Shown here piece after piece: positions 20,417 to 25,621 of a stretch of 25,621 nt of DNA. The stretch is taken from positions 1 through 25,621 of the forward strand of contig JNEM01008184.1 in the NCBI GenBank assembly GCA_000697335.1. Reading direction: 5' to 3'. The DNA is from Conidiobolus incongruus B7586. Lineage: Eukaryota > Entomophthoromycota > Entomophthoromycetes > Entomophthorales > Conidiobolaceae. The notes under the pieces were generated by a model. The model searched no databases and was not told the origin of the DNA. It worked only from the letters and a program-made list of their open reading frames with translations. Made by a program: the position numbers and the translations under genes. Every line of letters starts with the position of its first letter. Position 1 is the stretch's first letter.

Positions 20417-21412
20417 TTATTCTGGTAATGCATGATAAATACTTCTATAAATTTTTTTGTGTTGAACATTTAACCACATATTTATGGGAGTGACTAAAAA
20501 GAATTTGGAATAACATTTGAAATGGGTTTCCTTGTTAATTAATCTGCTACTAGACCTTAAAAGTGTTGGTACAACTGGCGATCTCTTACCAGGGCTTAAT
20601 TGAGAGTCTTTAGGGAATGATCGGATTTTCACCTTGTCCATAAATTGACGGAATGTAAATTTCAATTCTCCAGTATAACCACACTGTTTAATATAACCTC
20701 GAATAGCTTCAGTAATCTCATCCTCAGGTAAAATACCCTGTTTTATAATAGTAAACTTCTTATTCTTGTTATTTCCAAGTTTAATAAATTGACTAATGCA
20801 AGTTTCGAGAGGGTCGAATTTTGGAGGGGGATTCTCATTTGAGTAAGGCTCTGGGGATAATTGTAAAAATCCTTGCTGACTCAAATGTTTCGTAAATTCA
20901 AATACGAGACTAAAATCTTTTTGATATTTGTTATTATTTAATTTAAATTTTGAGGGATAAAATTGAGAGTTGGCAGCCTTAGACTGTTTTTGAAAACCTT
21001 CAACGATCAGAAACACTCTGGGCCTTGTATTATATAACTGAACAAATTGATACACTAGTTCTCCGTTTGTAAACAAAGCAGGATCATTTGACACAACTCC
21101 CTTCTCATCGCTTATGACTACAAGGTCCTCTTCTTCGCTCACTTCTGTTTCTAATTCTGAATTCTCATTAGGCGTAGAATTCGTTACCGAAGGCGTTGAA
21201 GGAGGCGAAAAAAAACTAAAAAATGATGAGGTAGGTGATATTATACTCGTCCTACGACTACTACTATTTGACTGTTGCTGCTGTAGCTGTAAAATCCTCT
21301 GATTACCAATTAAGTCATAACTAGGAGGGGATAACTCATTAGGATGTTGAGTAGAATTAAATAAAAAATCCAAAGGATCTTGATTCGTTGGAATGGTTAA
21401 ACGCTGACTCAT
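20417..21412 (-). CDS. Unrecognised fungal protein, 331 residues, single exon
   Basis: I do not recognise the family. The frame runs from MSQRLTIPTNQDPLDF to YRSIYHALPE and TAA without introns, unlike its neighbours. Start: the first ATG in the open frame is at 21412; the eight codons upstream begin with TTG. The first 110 residues are low complexity: a Gln run (LQLQQQQ), Ser-rich blocks, STPSVTNSTPNENSELE, and an acidic EVSEEED patch, so they are probably disordered. The rest looks globular: GELVYQFVQLYNTRPRVFLI, then VFEFTKHLSQQGF, FTIIKQGILPEDEITEAI and GELKFTFRQFMDK. A basic Ser/Arg stretch (SPGKRSPVVPTLLRSSSR) precedes a conserved-looking end, FFLVTPINMWLNVQHKKIY. No signal peptide or membrane helix is obvious. 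It is convergent with the flippase gene, 95 bp apart. It is a real gene by length and composition; its function is unknown. Confidence 0.8.
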   Translation of the reverse strand: MSQRLTIPTNQDPLDFLFNSTQHPNELSPPSYDLIGNQRILQLQQQQSNSSSRRTSIISPTSSFFSFFSPPSTPSVTNSTPNENSELETEVSEEEDLVVISDEKGVVSNDPALFTNGELVYQFVQLYNTRPRVFLIVEGFQKQSKAANSQFYPSKFKLNNNKYQKDFSLVFEFTKHLSQQGFLQLSPEPYSNENPPPKFDPLETCISQFIKLGNNKNKKFTIIKQGILPEDEITEAIRGYIKQCGYTGELKFTFRQFMDKVKIRSFPKDSQLSPGKRSPVVPTLLRSSSRLINKETHFKCYSKFFLVTPINMWLNVQHKKIYRSIYHALPE

Positions 21413-21531
21413 ATTTCGCCGATTTTTTATATACAATAGAAAAATATAATTAATTAAAATAATGAAAAAACTGAATAAACAAGGTGAGATGATCGGTATT
21501 TAAATATATTTACATTTTTATGCTAGTTAAT

Positions 21532-21920
21532 CCCCTTGATACCCTCTTCCTAAAAATTCTCCCCCTAATCCCCCTACCATTACCCTGAACATGTTACTAT
21601 TACATTTTTCAATTATCCCCTTAATCATTCCATTGAATTCAATGTTAATTATCAAAGCGTTATTATGATCCCTTAAAAGGTTTTGCATATAAGATTCACT
21701 TCAACTAGGTAACTGATTCATTATCAAACTCAATTTCAAATATACAGCATTAAGCAATTAGTCCAAGGATATTTTAGTGCATTGATTCTTTTAGCTTAAC
21801 CCCATTTTGTTGGACTTGTGAACCATAACAAATCTCCCTCAAATAAATTTTTCATGCAAAAAATATCTTTTAATTGGAATTCTCCCTCTAAAATCCTCAT
21901 TTTAACTTTATTTTGCCCCT
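21532..21920. promoter_or_regulatory. Cluster of five CCCCT elements upstream of the 331-residue gene
   Basis: CCCCT (AGGGG on the gene's strand) occurs at 21532-21536, 21562-21566, 21571-21575, 21617-21621 and 21916-21920. These are about 120 to 510 bp upstream of the minus-strand start at 21412. AGGGG/CCCCT is the core of the fungal stress response element bound by Msn2/4-like C2H2 zinc-finger factors. In surrounding DNA this poor in C and G, five copies on one strand in 390 bp is unusual. Whether the factor exists in this organism is not known from the window. Confidence 0.45.
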
Positions 21921-21947
21921 TGTAGTTTGATGGATGTTGTCAGGATT

Positions 21948-21963
21948 ACAGTTATAAAACTGT
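21948..21963. repeat. Palindromic dyad ACAGTT-ATAA-AACTGT
   Basis: A perfect 6-bp inverted repeat around a 4-bp ATAA centre, just beyond the CCCCT cluster. It could be a binding site for a dimeric regulator, or chance. Confidence 0.3.
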
Positions 21964-22623
21964 GGTTGCAACTTGTTCGATAATATAATTGAAAAAAAAA
22001 TCGAAAGTTATTAAATAAATTGAAAGTTAGAAAAGCAATTGAAAAAAAAATTGCTCCAGAATTACTTAAAATTTATTAATCAAATATAAATAGCTGTTAA
22101 ACTTAAATCAAGTTGATAAGGCTGAAATCAATTTTCATTAATATTTCAATACTGTTAAATTTACCGATCATTAATTTAATAAAAATTTTTATTTTCTAAA
22201 AGTGTTAATACTAAAATGAATCTACTCGAGAAATTTAATATATAAATATTTCCTAATTCATTATTTATTATATTTATTAATTATTATATTTATTATATAT
22301 TGAAAACTAATATTAATTTGAGGATGATAAAAAATTTTGTAAAATTTCAAGCTTATTTTATTATAATATAATTTGAATTTAAATTAATTCAAAATTTGAC
22401 TAAAGCATTTCTCAAAATAACATAAAGTAAATAATATTAAAAATCTTAAAACTATTAATAAAATTAATTATATTTTTTTAATATTAAAATGTTTCACTAA
22501 ATTATATTAAATCTTTATAAAATTTTAATAGAAATATTTTGATTATTTTTTTAATATATTATAAATTCCAAGAAAAAAATTTTATTTTTCCCCTTGTTTC
22601 AAAAGTTTTTAACTTTATTCAGT

Positions 22624-22644
22624 CTATCAATGTGAAATTGATAG
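22624..22644. repeat. 8-bp perfect inverted repeat (hairpin)
   Basis: CTATCAAT and ATTGATAG flank a GTGAA loop. It lies 30 bp after a CCCCTTGT element at 22590, within a small patch less AT-rich than its surroundings (22588-22690). Its function is unknown. Confidence 0.4.
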
Positions 22645-23139
22645 TTCAAATTAGTTTGAGTAATTTTTACCCCATTTGTGCACTTCTTTATTAATAAATA
22701 ATCTCAACCATTAAATCATAATTATGTTGAATTTACTTTTTTAATGTATAATAGTTTTTTTTAAATAATTTTAATATAAATTTTTAATTTTATGATAATA
22801 GAAATTTAAATTGAATTTATACTTAAATATATTACAAAAAAATGAAATTTTTCTCAATATATACTTTTATTATTTATTTTCTTTTAAAATTTAATTAACT
22901 TATTATTACAAAATATATGGTAATTTATTGATATAAAATATTAAATCATATATTTCCAAATAAATATCAAATTTTAATCTCAGAATAGTATTATATGTCT
23001 AATGTATAGTTAAATTATAAAATTAAATGTTTACCAAAATGCTAGTCAAAGATACTGCTCATTCAAAAATTCTATTTTTTGCACTCCTGTTAATATATTT
23101 CATAAATAAATAAGTGAATTGTCTCTTTCATTATTAAAA

Positions 23140-23260
23140 TTCGCCACCCCCTTGTAATGAATAGCATCTTTCTCCAAAGGGGATTGCCACTGGCACTTCA
23201 GCAAACAATGATTTAACCCAAATTTTCTTTCTTAAGGTTGCTGAAAGTACAAATTTTTTT
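23140..23260. other. Small GC-richer patch with dyads in the terminal spacer
   Basis: About 120 bp are visibly less AT-rich than the flanks. The patch holds CCCCTTGT at 23148, AGGGG at 23178-23182, the dyad TGCCA-C-TGGCA at 23185-23195, and an 8-bp inverted pair, TTCAGCAA (about 23197-23204) with TTGCTGAA about 40 nt later. No open frame of note crosses it. It could be a structured non-coding RNA, a regulatory block, or a relic. Confidence 0.3.
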
Positions 23261-24324
23261 ATAGATTAATATTATTACAATTTATAGCCCTTGATCCAAT
23301 TATCAAAATGCCCAACATGAATAAATAAAGGTATAATATAAAATCAGTCTATATCATTTGACGGAATATTTAATATATTTATAATATCATCCCAATATTC
23401 TCAGGATTTTAACCAAATAATACTCTGTCCCAAAATTTATAGTAAACACTTACCACAGGGGTTAAAATTTAAACCAGTTTGAACAAATATCAATAGTATA
23501 TTGTTTATTTTATATTTTAAATCAAATTACCATAATATCTTGATATCTTTCTCTTTTTAGTTAGGTAGTTAGTATATCATAATATAAAATGATATTAATT
23601 ATTTTTATTCAATTATATTTACATTTAAAATTTAAAATTTTTTAATTAAAAAATTTTTCGAATATTGAAGTAAATAGCATATAAATTACATTTAGTAAAA
23701 CAGTTATATTTTTTTTCATTTCAATATATTTATATTAACTTATTTTATAAAAATATTAAAAAATTAAACTTACTTATTTTAGAAATTAATATATTATTAA
23801 ATTTAATTATAATTTTATAATTATTCATTTTTGAATTGGTTAAAATTTTTTGATATAATTTGTTTAATTCATTAATAATATAATAATATTACATCATGAA
23901 TTATTAATTAAATGGTAATTTTGAATTAAAAGCTTGGTTTTCATTAATCTAAGAACGGTTTATTGAAATAAACTTATTACTAGAAAGGAAAATTTCAAAA
24001 GTTTTCCATACATGATATCATCCTCAATGAAACGAATCATCCTTTTTGCATTGTATTGAACAGCCAAGAATTACACGTTTCTAATAACTTCCAAATTGCC
24101 GAAGATAATTTATTAATGTTTCTCATCTCTATAAAACACTTGTTAAAATGTAATTAAGATTGAGTGAAATTTTTAATTCTACAAATTAGAATTTGGAAAA
24201 TAAAATTAATATGAAACATCTTCCATTTCAGATATACTAAAATATTCATCAGAGTGTATATCTATTGTATATTAAATAGAATCATTAGTATGAACTTTAT
24301 AACATCATTGATTATACTTTCTTA

Positions 24325-24474
24325 CCACTAGCTTGGTAGTGGAATATATAGGGAAAGAAGTAGCATTCAAACCAACTGTATTATAAGTGCTAACTATGCA
24401 AAATTGACAATTTGGATTGGATTTTAATTGTTCAGAAACTTTTGTAAGTGAGATGACAGTAGTGAAACACTACT
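24325..24474. other. Pair of small hairpins sharing the CACTA/TAGTG word
   Basis: CCACTA-GCTTGG-TAGTGG at 24325-24342 and AGTAGTG-AAA-CACTACT at 24458-24474 are perfect stems of 6 and 7 bp built from the same word, 115 bp apart. The local DNA is somewhat richer in G and C than its surroundings. It may mark a structured RNA or an old repeat. No gene is assignable. Confidence 0.3.
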
Positions 24475-25621
24475 TTGAAATTGATGTAAATCATATGACT
24501 GATTCTATATAATCTGTTTTAAATAAGTTGTGATTAATCAAGATATGATTATTTTCTTTTCTTAAACTGTTGATTCCAACTTAAATTCTAATATTATTAC
24601 TAACAATATCACCCAAATACATCGGTTAATTTATTGAATAGCGTAGCAGTATTAAATAAATTTGGCTTATGAGCTAATTGAAATTCTGCCTAATTATAAA
24701 TTTTTTTTGAATATTATTATATTTTCTAATATCACAATCAACAAACTATATAATGTTACCAATCCTTATTATATAAAGTTAATATTATATTATAATCCCA
24801 ATGGTATTGGTATTTTTGTTTAATTTAATATCTAAAGCTTAGTCCAATATAATGTCAATATCACTAATAATCATATTTGTATGATATTGGTAAAATTTGA
24901 AAAATACTACTATTTAATTACCAACAGTCATATTATAGCTTCACCTATGCCAAATATTCCTTGAGTAACAATCACTGTGATTCCTTCAATTCTCATTTCA
25001 ATCACATTTATTTCAAATATATAATTTATTAACTAATATAAAAATGATCTAGTTCAACTTAATTATCAAAAACTAATAATAATAATTAATTTGAATTATA
25101 AATAAATATTAAATTAATTTCAAGGATTTTTAATTTTTATTATTATAAGTATTTAAAATTATTTTACAAATATTTTAATTTATTAAATTATCTAAGAAAT
25201 TATTATTATATTAATTTTAAAAATTATAAGAAGTTAATGATACTTATAATTTGAGTGATTATTTTTTTTATCAAGCTTTGATTATTTTTAACCTTTAATA
25301 AGTTATATATTTCTATTAAATATTATTACTTTGTAATTTAAATAATATAATTTTTTGAAATTAAAAAAAAATATTGCAACATATAATATAAAACTAATAT
25401 TTTCTTATATTATTAAAAATTCTTTGGCATATTTTTAGCAAACTTTAATATTTAAAAAATAATTCTTTTTATTAAAAACTAAAATTTAATATTTATAAAC
25501 TAATTCCATTTTTTTATAAAAATTTTTCCTTATTAAATAATGTTTTAATTACTTAATTATAATCATTTAGGTTATTATCTAAGGAATATAAAAAATATGA
25601 TATTTTTTCTGATTAATTTTA

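Larger units (their letters stand above)
21964..25621. other. AT-rich terminal spacer without recognisable genes
   Basis: Apart from the small dyads listed separately, this is very AT-rich DNA with no coding signal on either strand. CCCCT or AGGGG words recur at 22590, 23148, 23178 and 23457. Short words such as ATATTGGTA recur near 24790-24900. I found no terminal repeats or transposase blocks. Confidence 0.55.

Noticed and set aside
1559-25621. CRISPR arrays, rRNA genes or retroelements
   Set aside because: I saw no regularly spaced repeats, no rRNA-like GC-rich conserved blocks, and no reverse transcriptase or long terminal repeat signature.

Overview
The window looks like nuclear DNA of an AT-rich filamentous or basal fungus. 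Compact host genes are full of short GT-AG introns, mostly 44-57 nt, with CTRAY-like branch sites. They are separated by very AT-rich spacers of up to about 4 kb. The gene set (Dcp2, a Bzz1-type F-BAR/C1/SH3 protein, Tup1, and a Neo1/ATP9-class P4-ATPase) is fungal. I cannot place the organism more precisely.

Layout: 1-1558 is a decayed Tc1/mariner transposon with an IR/DR-style end structure and stops that fit C-to-T decay at CpA. 1559-3020 is featureless AT-rich DNA. 3041-3113 is a tRNA-Arg(UCU) on the minus strand. 3130-3720 is a GC-richer island with a possible small gene. 3721-5616 is AT-rich spacer. 5617-6697 is a dead short-chain dehydrogenase gene that still shows its introns. 6842-8038 (-) is DCP2 and 8667-11516 (+) is BZZ1, divergent across a 628-bp spacer. 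11778-13721 (-) is TUP1, convergent with BZZ1. After a 3.07-kb spacer, 16787-20321 (+) is the NEO1-like flippase, convergent with an unrecognised fungal gene at 20417-21412 (-). The remaining 4.2 kb holds no gene I can support, but it has a cluster of CCCCT elements and several small dyads.

The genes do not form one pathway. They are housekeeping functions: mRNA decapping, actin/endocytosis scaffolding, general repression, phospholipid flipping. TUP1 and the flippase assemble into perfectly in-frame spliced models. BZZ1 has one extra nucleotide in an exon, DCP2 has one awkward exon junction, and the dehydrogenase is clearly dead. I see no evidence of a novel multi-gene system. The most interesting items are the RIP-like transposon decay, the run of reading-frame anomalies from 5.6 to 9.7 kb, the CCCCT cluster, and the conserved-looking protein of unknown function.
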